The position numbers were made by a program, and so were the translations under genes. This document shows positions 11,120 through 20,690 of a stretch of DNA of 64,000 nucleotides, one piece after another (the first letter of the stretch is position 1; the number at the start of each line of letters is the position of its first letter). The stretch spans positions 280,985,930-281,049,929 of the forward strand of contig JARYHS010008074.1 in NCBI GenBank assembly GCA_031002005.1, written 5' to 3'. The DNA is from Vandiemenella viatica. Lineage: Eukaryota > Arthropoda > Insecta > Orthoptera > Morabidae. The notes beneath the pieces were generated by a model. That model was not told the DNA's origin, made no database searches, and saw only the letters and a program-made list of their open reading frames with translations.

Positions 11120-12650
11120 TCACTGAGATATACTTTTCAGCCTCTCGTTAATGTATTCTAGCCCCCAATTCCAATACCCACAAATGAAAACTTTCACTCC
11201 TTTATGCCAGAAATCATCAATTTATGGTCAATCCTCCCTCTTCCCCTCTGCATACTAATCCTACTTCTTATCAAAATATGCATCAAGGCATCATCAATGC
11301 CTTAAACCATGATACTAGAGCAAGGACCTGCTGGTTTCATGACACAATGCTATCACTTTCTAAATTAATAGAACTAGGCTTCCTACAAAATCCCCCTTCA
11401 GTTTTATTGTATCCACTGTCTTAAACCTTCATACAATCTTCTTTCTTATCTCTTTGTGCACTGAACCCCCTTAAACCATCAAAATTGTCCCTTTTTTTAG
11501 AATAAATTCAGGTTGTTCCATTCCCTTAAGTTTTACGATACCACTTCCATTAAGCCTCTCTTCCTCAATAATTCGTTTGAATAGTTCTGCTCCCTTGCAA
11601 TATCAATTCTATTGGTTTTCCAGTCTACCTCTGGCATACTAACATTCCCATCTGTTATGATTATACTAATTTTTCCCGAATAACAAATATTCTAACAGTT
11701 TCTGCCCGAATTCTCCTTCTATATATTCTCCCTCACATTATGACAAGCATCCAAGTAACTTATCTTTTCCTTTGCATTACTCATAACTATATCCTTAGTT
11801 ATATACAGTAGTACTCCAATTATCCGAACTCTGACTATCCGAATCACTGATTATCGGAATCGCTTAAGGTAGTCACATTAAGACGTGCTTGGAACAAGTT
11901 GAAAGGCATACCCACTGAAGAAGAGAAGGAAAAGGAGAAAAAGGAATAAAAAAGAAATTCTAGAAAAGGAGAGGATGAAGAATTATTGAAAGTGCAAGAG
12001 AAGAAAGTGTCGAGGAAGAAGATGACCTTAACGTCGAAGTTGAAGTAGATACAAGACCATCAGCTAGTCTAGCATTTGCTGGCCTTGAAAACTGTGTTGA
12101 AGTGAATGGAGCATCAGCCCGAGTGTGACCACATGCAACTTCTCACTGTTAAGCGGATGCGCTACTTGGCTGCCCGAAAACGGATTAATACGGTCAAACA
12201 GCTTACTTTGACCAAGATGTTCAGCAAGCAATTACAGTACTTATTTACAGTATGGTACATACATACTATACTAATGTAGAGCACTTGTAAGTGCACTTAA
12301 TATGTAAAAGTGTTTCCTTTTAATTTAATTAATTAAAAACTTTTTCTTTTAAAATTTTCAACATAACTACACTAATTAATTAAAATAGACCCTTTTTTTG
12401 AAAAAAATCCAATCATCCAAATTGGGTCCGGTCCCAATTGATTCGGATATTTAGAGTTCTACTGTAGTATAATGATAGCATAAAAATGTAATGGCCATTA
12501 CTAACCAGAGAGAGAATTTTTCCATGAAATTTTCCCGTCACTGCGGTATACTCCATAAACTTTGAGGAACATCTTGTTGTCTAGCATTTTTTCCTTTAAT
12601 CAAATCTCAACACATATAATTTTCTCTGGTTTTTGAATCTCCATTAACTA
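11120..12650 (-). mobile_element. CR1-like LINE, endonuclease-side fragment (left arm)
   Basis: Minus-strand partner of 36173-37690, interrupted by Tigger at 11806-12464. Assignment rests mainly on the better-preserved right-arm copy; here the frames are badly broken. Confidence 0.6.
11806..12464 (+). mobile_element. Internally deleted Tigger/pogo element (left arm)
   Basis: TA-flanked (11804-11805, 12465-12466), with inverted ends CAGTAGTACTCCAATTATCC and CAGTAGAACTCTAAATATCC. The interior keeps only the transposase C-terminal part: VVTLRRAWNKLK at about 11867 and, near 12118-12200, PECDHMQLLTVKRMRYLAAR, typical of Tigger/CENP-B-like transposases. The catalytic domain is gone. It sits in a LINE endonuclease region. 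Confidence 0.88.
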
Positions 12651-12904
12651 ACTAAACTCTAGAAATTTATTAATTAAATTTCAAGAGTTCGCTAATAATA
12701 GTTTAGTTTTTCACTTTGTCAAGCCAATTAGGAATAAAGATGGAGAAGAAATTAGTGAGAACTTGAAAAAGGCAGAGATTTTAAGGAACTGGTTTAGAGA
12801 GATCATTACGGACAATAATTCAGGAATGGGAGAATGTAAATCAGAGAACAAGCTTATCCACACAATCAGATATGAGCAGACTAAAAATTTTAAAATCTTG
12901 AGGA

Positions 12905-13368
12905 CATGGGTGTATCCAGCGAGGGGCAGAGGGGGGCTGCTGCCCCCCCTAGAAGAAAAATTAAGTTGCCTTCAGTATGCTTCGACGAGTGAAGAACTAG
13001 TTCAGGAGCACTTTGGGAGAGAAAGATTGACTGGATTATGTCTGACGAGTGTGCATCGAAATTTCGTGAAAGAACACCACGAGATATTGACAAACAAAAT
13101 AATTGAAATTGAAAATCCGAGACAATTAATGTTTACATAAAAAACTGACTTACGATCTTAATTAACTACATAGTAGGTCCTTAGATTAAGTAGTTGGGTT
13201 ACTATATTAATTAATGATAAAAATAGTTTCCTGAATAGGTTTGAGTTTGATTTTGTAATGTCATATTTCAGTCCCCCACCCCACTTCCTCGAAACCAAAA
13301 TGAGTTGCCCCCCCCCCCCCTAGTTCAAATCCTGCCCCCCTCTAGTTCTGATCCTGGATACGCCCTTG
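12905..13368 (+). mobile_element. Internally deleted hAT element, left arm only
   Basis: Flanked by the perfect 8-bp duplication CTTGAGGA (12897-12904, 13369-13376), with ends CATGGGTGTATCCAG and CTGGATACGCCCTTG. It carries the last part of a hAT transposase in frame (about 12966-13137): EELVQEHFGRERLTGLCLTS then VHRNF, the hAT C-terminal dimerisation signature. It also has poly-C/poly-G tracts near both ends. The right arm shows the undisturbed empty site near 35900-35925. Confidence 0.9.
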
Positions 13369-13388
13369 CTTGAGGATATCATGAAGGA

Positions 13389-13708
13389 GTGTACAGGGCA
13401 TATACTAGCGATGAGGCATGGAAAGATATTGCAATAGGTATGAAAAGTAGTGCATGGAAGGGAAAAGATGACCATGACCACAAGCTGGCACTCGATTTCA
13501 GGCACAAGGGTGTAGGAAGATTCTCTTTTTTAGTTAAGGGTGTCAGGGATTGGAATGAGTTACCAAGAGAAATGATGAATAATTTGAAAGAATTTAAAGA
13601 TAAAATTTGTAGAGGGCAAATGTAGGTAGGTGCAGGATAGGGGGAAGATGGGTGTGTAGGGAAATTGCCACCGGAGCCTGTGCTCCATTGCAATTAAATT
13701 AAATTAAA
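13389..13708 (+). mobile_element. 5'-truncated CR1-like LINE insertion, left arm only
   Basis: 320 bp of LINE 3' end (GDEAWKD-like, then LALDFRHKGVGRFSFLVKG and WNELPREMMNN), ending in the family's attaaattaaa tail. The right arm reads straight from atgaagga into actaagaaag, so this is a clean insertion without an obvious target duplication. Only the C-terminal reverse-transcriptase end and untranslated tail are present. Confidence 0.9.
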
Positions 13709-14879
13709 ACTAAGAAAGCTGACAAGGTTTAAAGGGTCTGGTATATATAAAATTACTACAGATATCTTAAAGTTACCTCGATGTGAAATTGCACTTTACC
13801 TTGAAATGATACTAAACCGAGTCTGGATACTTGCTGCTTACCAGGGGACTGTGTGATAGTAGTACTGGTACAAAAAAAAAGGAAGACAAACAGGGTTGAA
13901 AATTACAGGCCAATCAATTTGACATCAATGGTAGGTAAATTAATCGAAAGATTGATATGCAACAACATCGGAAGTGTATGTGAGGAACATAAGTGGTTTT
14001 CAAGTCAACGACATGGCTTTAGACAAGGATATTCGTACAAATCTCAGTTAGTAGACGATATGTAATATATTTCAGATGAAATAGACAAGCAAGGCCATAT
14101 TGATAGTGTAACATTAGTTCTTTTAAAGGCTTTTGACAGAGTGTGCCATAAAGTGTTGATAAATAAGGTTAAAACTATTGGAGTGGATAAAAAAAAAAAA
14201 TGATTTCCTAGGTAGAAGAATTCTTAAAAAGTAGAAAGCAAAAAGTCACGGCAGGAAATGCAGTATCATAAGAAGTGGAAGTGAAAATGGAAGTGCCACA
14301 AGGAAATATTTTGGGGCCATTGCTATTCATTATTCTAATGAATAATTATGATGATAGTTTACCATTAGAAGTTAGGTTGTTTGCAGATGACATAACATAT
14401 ATAATAGGATACTATGCATAAAGGACCTCGAAAGGGTCCAAATAGACACTTACGAAGTTTTAGACAGAAACCTATTCAGTCAAAGTCCTTTCCCACCTCT
14501 AATAACTTGAATGAGATGTAAAGCAATAAAAAAAAAAAAAGGTAAATAATTCGGTTACAAAATTTTGCTTCAGTAAGGAGGTGAAGTGTGGGATCCACAT
14601 TTAAGGAATGAAATACAGGAGATGGATGAGGTGCAAAGAAGGGCTGCCAGATTTGTCTTCAGAAATTACAATAATTTACTGATAAAAGAGCTGGAATAGG
14701 ATTCAATGGAAGACAGGAGGATGGTGAAGGTACATATTGGTGATGAGGCATGGAAAGATATTGGTGTAAGAAACAGAAATAGTACATGGCAGGGAAAAGA
14801 TGAACATGACCACATGCTGTCACTCGATTTCAGGCTCAAGGGTGCGACAAGATTTTCTTTCGTAGGTAAGGCAGTCAGG

Positions 14880-15143
14880 GGTATTACTGGAGATCGCGAT
14901 TCCAGCAGGAATTGGCGTCATAATATTGCAGTGGTGAAATGCAAGACACCGCAATAAACACTTTTGGAAGTACATTTAATGGTTTCTTGCTGGTCCACGC
15001 TGTATTACACCTAATTTCTGCTTGAAAATAATGGTCCAGGAATTACTACTTGAAAATAACACATCTTGTGATTGACTACAGCAATATTCTGATGTCATTA
15101 CTGAATGTTGTTGTAGCAGATTCGCAATCTCCAATAGACCCGG
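14880..15143. mobile_element. Same MITE, left-arm copy at the contig end
   Basis: Inverted counterpart of 34499-34761. The last bases before the N run (15143-15147) are the first bases of the second target duplication, so the contig was cut within a few bases of the element's edge. Confidence 0.75.
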
Positions 15144-15147
15144 TCAG

Positions 15148-16147
15148 NNNNNNNNNNNNNNNNNNNNNNNNNNNNNNNNNNNNNNNNNNNNNNNNNNNNN
15201 NNNNNNNNNNNNNNNNNNNNNNNNNNNNNNNNNNNNNNNNNNNNNNNNNNNNNNNNNNNNNNNNNNNNNNNNNNNNNNNNNNNNNNNNNNNNNNNNNNNN
15301 NNNNNNNNNNNNNNNNNNNNNNNNNNNNNNNNNNNNNNNNNNNNNNNNNNNNNNNNNNNNNNNNNNNNNNNNNNNNNNNNNNNNNNNNNNNNNNNNNNNN
15401 NNNNNNNNNNNNNNNNNNNNNNNNNNNNNNNNNNNNNNNNNNNNNNNNNNNNNNNNNNNNNNNNNNNNNNNNNNNNNNNNNNNNNNNNNNNNNNNNNNNN
15501 NNNNNNNNNNNNNNNNNNNNNNNNNNNNNNNNNNNNNNNNNNNNNNNNNNNNNNNNNNNNNNNNNNNNNNNNNNNNNNNNNNNNNNNNNNNNNNNNNNNN
15601 NNNNNNNNNNNNNNNNNNNNNNNNNNNNNNNNNNNNNNNNNNNNNNNNNNNNNNNNNNNNNNNNNNNNNNNNNNNNNNNNNNNNNNNNNNNNNNNNNNNN
15701 NNNNNNNNNNNNNNNNNNNNNNNNNNNNNNNNNNNNNNNNNNNNNNNNNNNNNNNNNNNNNNNNNNNNNNNNNNNNNNNNNNNNNNNNNNNNNNNNNNNN
15801 NNNNNNNNNNNNNNNNNNNNNNNNNNNNNNNNNNNNNNNNNNNNNNNNNNNNNNNNNNNNNNNNNNNNNNNNNNNNNNNNNNNNNNNNNNNNNNNNNNNN
15901 NNNNNNNNNNNNNNNNNNNNNNNNNNNNNNNNNNNNNNNNNNNNNNNNNNNNNNNNNNNNNNNNNNNNNNNNNNNNNNNNNNNNNNNNNNNNNNNNNNNN
16001 NNNNNNNNNNNNNNNNNNNNNNNNNNNNNNNNNNNNNNNNNNNNNNNNNNNNNNNNNNNNNNNNNNNNNNNNNNNNNNNNNNNNNNNNNNNNNNNNNNNN
16101 NNNNNNNNNNNNNNNNNNNNNNNNNNNNNNNNNNNNNNNNNNNNNNN
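15148..16147. other. Assembly gap of exactly 1000 N
   Basis: A round-number run of N, the convention for a scaffold join of unknown size. Nothing can be said about its content. It separates the left-arm contig from the contig carrying HADH, so the relative order and orientation of the two sides rest on scaffolding only. Confidence 0.99.
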
Positions 16148-16726
16148 AGGCTGTATGAGTAAAAGCTTCATGCATTCAAATAAATTCAAAGGACATTATT
16201 GGACCTTCGCCGAAAGACGGTTTCCTGGTAGAGTAGAAAGTTGAAAACTAGAGAAACGATACTTCCGAGAAGAAATCGGGTTGCGGAACGCCTCTGTTGG
16301 AAACCAGCGAATCAAACAGTGTGTTAAGAAGTTTTACAAACTATAAAGTTGTATGTTGCATGAGGAGTACCAATGGAGATTGAAGACGGCCCGCCAAGCG
16401 CTCCCACTGGCTGAAATTTCCCGCGTCGGCTAAAACTCTGGAGCCTGGAAGTCTTCGACGGGGCCAACAAGCGTGGAGGAAGACATTCTGTTTCTGGCCG
16501 ACGTACAACCCGCAGCGGCACACCGCGGGAGACTCTGTTTTCTAGTTGGAAAGGGAGTTGACCTCGACTGGGGACAGAGCTCGCCAGGCCGAATTCTCGA
16601 GGGACCAGCCGCTTCTACCTGAAGCAGCCATCACCGGCCTCGCGCCCAGCTGATCAACAGGGTCCGCACCTCATCTGCTTCGGTAAAGAACTCCGGCGAT
16701 GTATAGACTCTCTTGCGTCATTCAAC
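16148..16726. other. GC-rich unclassified segment after the gap
   Basis: Noticeably more GC-rich than its surroundings, with motifs such as ggaccttcgccgaaagacgg near its start. No open frame resembles a known protein. It could be the leader or LTR of a retroelement or the outer part of the neighbouring P-like element, but I see no terminal repeats proving either. Confidence 0.4.
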
Positions 16727-17160
16727 CCTAGGCCACGGCCAACTAAATATACAGGCCTGAGTGCTGGAAGCCATTTTGTTTGTGACGTCAGCAAAGTAGT
16801 TCTATGATCTGCCATGCTGGTGTGTTGTGACTTGTGAGCCTGGAAGTTCGTTTGCAAATGTGTTTCTGAGAATATTTGACTTCTCGTCGACCAGTGGATT
16901 ACCAGTTATTTTCATCTTCAGCTACTAAAGTGAAGTTCCTGTAGTTGCAGTTCTATTTACAGTAAGTATTTCTTAAATATTAATATAATAAGCTATTACG
17001 ATTTCTTAACGAATTTTTATTTGAACTATCATGTGTTGTTTGCGAAGTTATGTTGAAAGTTATTTGATAAAGTAACTAAATATGTACAAATACTTTTGGA
17101 AATGTGTGTATATTTACATTGTAATAGCTATATTGAATGTCTTTTTTTCAGGTACTAAAA

Positions 17161-18360
17161 ATGCCAAGGTGTAGTATGGTCTGCTGTAGAATTAATTATG
17201 TCTCAAAACGAAAAACTCAGCACATTTTCTTTAGACAGCGATGAAGAACTAAAGAAAAAGTGGCTTAGAAAAATTCCTACAGACTTCTGAAAGTTAAAGA
17301 AGCCTGTAATATGCATGAAACAAGACAGCATGCTCAAAACAGAACAGTTTGCAGTAGATGGAGATATAAAAACATTTGTAAAGAGTTATCCAAAGCTGAA
17401 ACCCTATGCAGTGCCATCAATATTTCCAAATTTGCCAGGATACTTGACATTAGCTGGATTCATATGCAGAAGATGATGTGATGCAGAAAGTGACAATTTT
17501 CAAAAAACTGTGGCAAGAAGCTTAGAAGACTACATGAAATATGAAGAGCACAATGTCATTAACAATTTGGGAGACACAAGAAACAGTGGTTCTGTAGTCG
17601 GTGTGAACAAAAGGTAGTGTTGTGTTTTATTGATGTTAGTAACGAAATAACAAACATTCTTGCTTCTGTAACTGTTAAGACAGATTTAAGTGTGTGTGTT
17701 TCTGTGCAAAGCTACAAAATTCTCCAGCATAAAGTGCCCAATGAATACATAGCAGTAAAGTCCAAACATGTGTTTGATATTATGATTAAATATGTTGAGT
17801 CAATAGTGTCTAAAGAAGACCCCTTAAACAAGTAGTAGTTAAAGATATAGTGAATTTGCTACAGGATAATTTTACTGGTGAAAGATATTCACAACTTCAA
17901 ATGATAATTGAACAAATTCAGTTTCTATCTAAAAATGAAAGTAGGTCATATGTACAGTGGGAATACATTATTACTAGCAGCTACTCTGTATGTTTATTCA
18001 CCATCAGCATGGGCTACTTTGTATAAGATTGGTTTTCTATATTTGCCACTCCATGCAATATCAGAAAGCTGGTAGGTAAGTTTAATTGAAATAGTTTAAA
18101 TGTAGATGGTATTGTAGGGTATTTGAAGATTAAGAAGAAATTTTTGAAAGATCATGAACTTGTAGTAAATGTGCTCTTGGATGAAATTTACATTGAACCT
18201 TGTTTGACCTTTAAGGGTGGTACAATTTATGGTGGTAGTCAGACTAACAGTAATGTTACTAAAACAGCTTAGGTGTTCATGATATCCAGCAGAGACAATA
18301 GATATCCAGTGTCTTCAAAATTCAAAGATAGTGTTACTATCATACCTGTTAACAACAGTT
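17161..18360 (+). pseudogene. P-element-type THAP transposase, broken
   Basis: Starts MPRCSMVCCRINYVSKRKT, the C2CH start of a THAP zinc-binding DNA-binding domain, and after a frame change continues EELKKKWLRKIP and PYAVPSIFPNLPG, the AVPxIF box that closes THAP domains. Downstream, 17617-17835 is an open stretch (NEITNILASVTVKTDLSV), about 17950-18070 gives YSPSAWATLYKIGFLYLPLH, and about 18150-18240 gives VLLDEIYIEPCLTFKGGT, matching the region around the first catalytic Asp of P transposases. Several stops and frameshifts separate these pieces, so no full protein is made. The order THAP, helix-rich spacer, RNase-H-like core is as expected for the family. Confidence 0.82.
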
Positions 18361-19252
18361 AAAATAACGTTATTACATGTACTTAATGAAGTAGAAAAGT
18401 TGAAATATCCCTCCCAAATAACTTCATTATAGAATATGATTATGAAAAGCTGACAGTGCCTACTGGAACTGCTGTTCTAATGACAAAGTGCTTGGTATAT
18501 TAATGTATATTAGATATGTCTTCAAGTAAATTCATTGGTGATATGCATCAAATTTCTGTTTTGCACAAAATCTGCAGCCTAAGGCTGGAGAGCTGATCTT
18601 TCAGAGAGTGATAAATGTAAATGCAACAGAACTTTGAGGGACATATTGCAAAACATTAATTTAAGATTCTGGAAGGTAATGATAAATAATTTCACCAAGA
18701 ATGTGAATGACACTGTATCAAGTAATAAAACTGGGAGGCAATTAAAAAAACTGAAGGCAAGTTATAATATTTTGATGTAAGAATTTTTAAATTTGCAAAT
18801 TCATTGTATAAATGGAGGAGTCATAAGTTTTAAAACAAGTACATGATATAAGCTTTACTTTTCTAGTGACTGAATTTGTGGCTTGTTAGACATGCAACCT
18901 GGGCCTCAATGACAACTGAAACATTATTAGTAATTTAAGCTGCTTTAATATGTGCCATTTAAGTCATGTCATGTATTGCAGTACAATGATAATGCTGCAA
19001 AAAAATAGAATATACTGTTTTACAAACTGATGGTTGTGTAATTTCTTCAGTAAATAAATATATAAATACCATATTCAATGTTTTTTGTTTATTAACTCCC
19101 ATTTTTCCTTAATGAAATTTTTTTAACTATGAAGAACCTTATAAACAATAAAATAATATAAAGATGATGTTACCTTTAAGTTTGTAAGCGTATGAGTAGT
19201 GGAGATTTTGAAGCATGTTAACTTAATATTTTGACATGTGCACTTGAATATC

Positions 19253-19254
<2 letters not shown>

Positions 19255-19290
<36 letters not shown>
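19255..19290. repeat. (TG)n(AG)n microsatellite
   Basis: Compound dinucleotide tract inside the right half of the P-like element. Confidence 0.95.
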
Positions 19291-19625
19291 AATTGGAGTG
19301 CTGAGACTAAATCTGAAGTACAATATTTGACAAAAACTGATGTAGTGAAGCGCAAAGCAATTCTTTACGAATATTTGAGTATTATGAAATTTACTGATGA
19401 GACTAAATTTGAAGTAGTTGACATAAAAAATCATGTAGTAAGTATAAAGTAATTATTTGTCAATATCTTTGTGCACGTGTGTGTGAATTTAATTTCGCGC
19501 AGCGGAAACTGTAAGTACGCGAGCATGTGCGTGGCTCGGCTCTCGGCCGTGGTTCGGCTATAGCACTATGCTGACGTCACCAAAGTGCACCCAGGCCTGT
19601 ATCTTTAGTTGGCCGTGACCCTAGG

Positions 19626-20690
19626 CAACGCTCCGAGATTTGAATGATGCTCTGCATTGCTCAATAAACGCTTAATGTTGTTACCCTCCTTAAATATTCA
19701 GTTCTGTTCAATAAATCAATCAATTTTATATTCAAAGAAAATAATAGGTGTTGTAAACCCTGCTTTCAATAATTTCCTTTCCAATGTATCAGTATATCAT
19801 TTGAATAGATGAAGATATGTGTTTTTAATGGTAATTTCAAAAGTACCATTGCTTTGATAAAAATTATTTCAGAATTGGAATGTCGCTTCTCTCGGATAAA
19901 GAACACTTCCATTCTTGGCGCCTACCCGGGATTAATTTCGCAAATTAACTTATTAATTAATGCATCTCATTAATTTTTTTAAATTTAATAATGTCTTAAA
20001 ATCCAAACGCTACAATATATATAACATGACACCGTAATGAGGCACTTTTTAATAGCAGCATCTCTAATCCTTGTTCTTATAACTTTTGTTCTTAAAATTG
20101 CACAGAATTTCTGAAGATTTTAATCCCTCCGCTTACTCGACTTGTTAGTTGCCGCTATCTTGTTTGTTGAACTCGCAGGCCAAAAGCTGGTCATGAACCG
20201 ACTCCACTATCCACAGTCAACTGACTGTCTTGAAGGTGATGACACGAGGAGAGTGGAAATCAGGCTCAGCGCGCGCAACAAAACAGTACACTCGTTCCAG
20301 CCAACTAGCATCGTGTAAACGCGGCCTAAGCGTTTACTTTATTTACGCTGTACTAGATCCACAGGTTTTGTTTCTCTCGCAGGCAGTTTGTGTGTGATCT
20401 AAACAAATCTATTAGTATAATACACAAGATGTAGCGTTGTCGCACCTACGTCATGTCACGCGGTGACGTCAACCTATGACGTTGCGCTATGACGTCACGC
20501 TTTACGATATTATTTGTGGGAGTGCGCGTTATTTAATATCATTTCCAAGCAACAGTGAATAAATTAACTCACATAACACTGAAATAAAAGTATGTATTGC
20601 GTTAAAATCGATATATCAATCATTAGATGCTTATATTCACGTAATATTCTCTTGATATATTGAAGTATTCCTTAAATTCTTTGTCCATAG
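19626..20690. other. Non-coding stretch with no recognised gene
   Basis: No convincing frame or terminal repeat. About 20150-20530 is more GC-rich than its neighbours and includes the TGACGTCA cluster described separately. Confidence 0.5.
20448..20497. promoter_or_regulatory. Cluster of CRE/ATF-like TGACGTCA sites
   Basis: Within 50 bp: TACGTCAT (20448), a full TGACGTCA (20464), a half site TGACGT (20477) and another full TGACGTCA (20490), in a GC-rich context. The full palindrome is the binding site of CREB/ATF bZIP proteins. No gene start is evident nearby, so the function is open; it may be a remnant of transposon ends, since the P-like element carries the same palindrome at both ends. 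Confidence 0.4.

Larger units (their letters stand above)
12720..14879 (+). mobile_element. CR1-like LINE, reverse-transcriptase part (left arm)
   Basis: Pieces in order: LKKAEILRNWFREI (12763 on), a hAT insertion and a LINE insertion that split it, ENYRPINLTSMVGKLIERLI at 13853-14065, a LKAFDRVCHK-like segment at about 14130, VPQGNILGPLLFIILMNN at about 14296, LFADDITYI at about 14377, then the 3' tail GDEAWKDIGVRN at 14706 on. Numerous stops make it non-functional. It ends in the long-ended MITE next to the gap. Confidence 0.85.
1..15147 (+). repeat. Left arm of a ~15-kb inverted duplication
   Basis: Read as the reverse complement, this arm is collinear with about 34494-49097. Paired landmarks are the LINE end at 1, hAT MITE 1242/47513, Tc1 2167/45706, GA/GT microsatellite 4121/44804, hAT relic 5446/41469, LINE 8499/38850, HADH exon 2 10531/38152, Tigger 11806/36356 and the MITE ending at 15143/34499. 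Nucleotide identity is high but not complete; a 200-bp stretch of Tc1 compared by eye shows about a dozen differences. The arm ends exactly at the N run and probably continues left of the window. Confidence 0.95.
16727..19625 (+). mobile_element. P-element-like (THAP) DNA transposon, degraded
   Basis: About 2.9 kb between inverted ends of roughly 38 bp: cctaggccacggccaactaa at the left and, inverted, cctagggtcacggccaacta at the right, both continuing into acaggcctg. Each end also has a TGACGTCA palindrome about 50 bp inside (16783-16790, 19572-19579). A broken THAP-type transposase occupies the interior. P elements normally make 8-bp target duplications; none is clear here, so the outer limits may be slightly off. 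Confidence 0.82.

Noticed and set aside
13300..13340. Poly-C run as a quadruplex or i-motif regulatory site
   Set aside because: It is the end region of a hAT derivative with similar C-rich tracts at both ends; no gene is nearby to regulate.
15050..16189. Long open frames on both strands across the gap
   Set aside because: They consist almost entirely of unknown bases; open only because N is not read as a stop.
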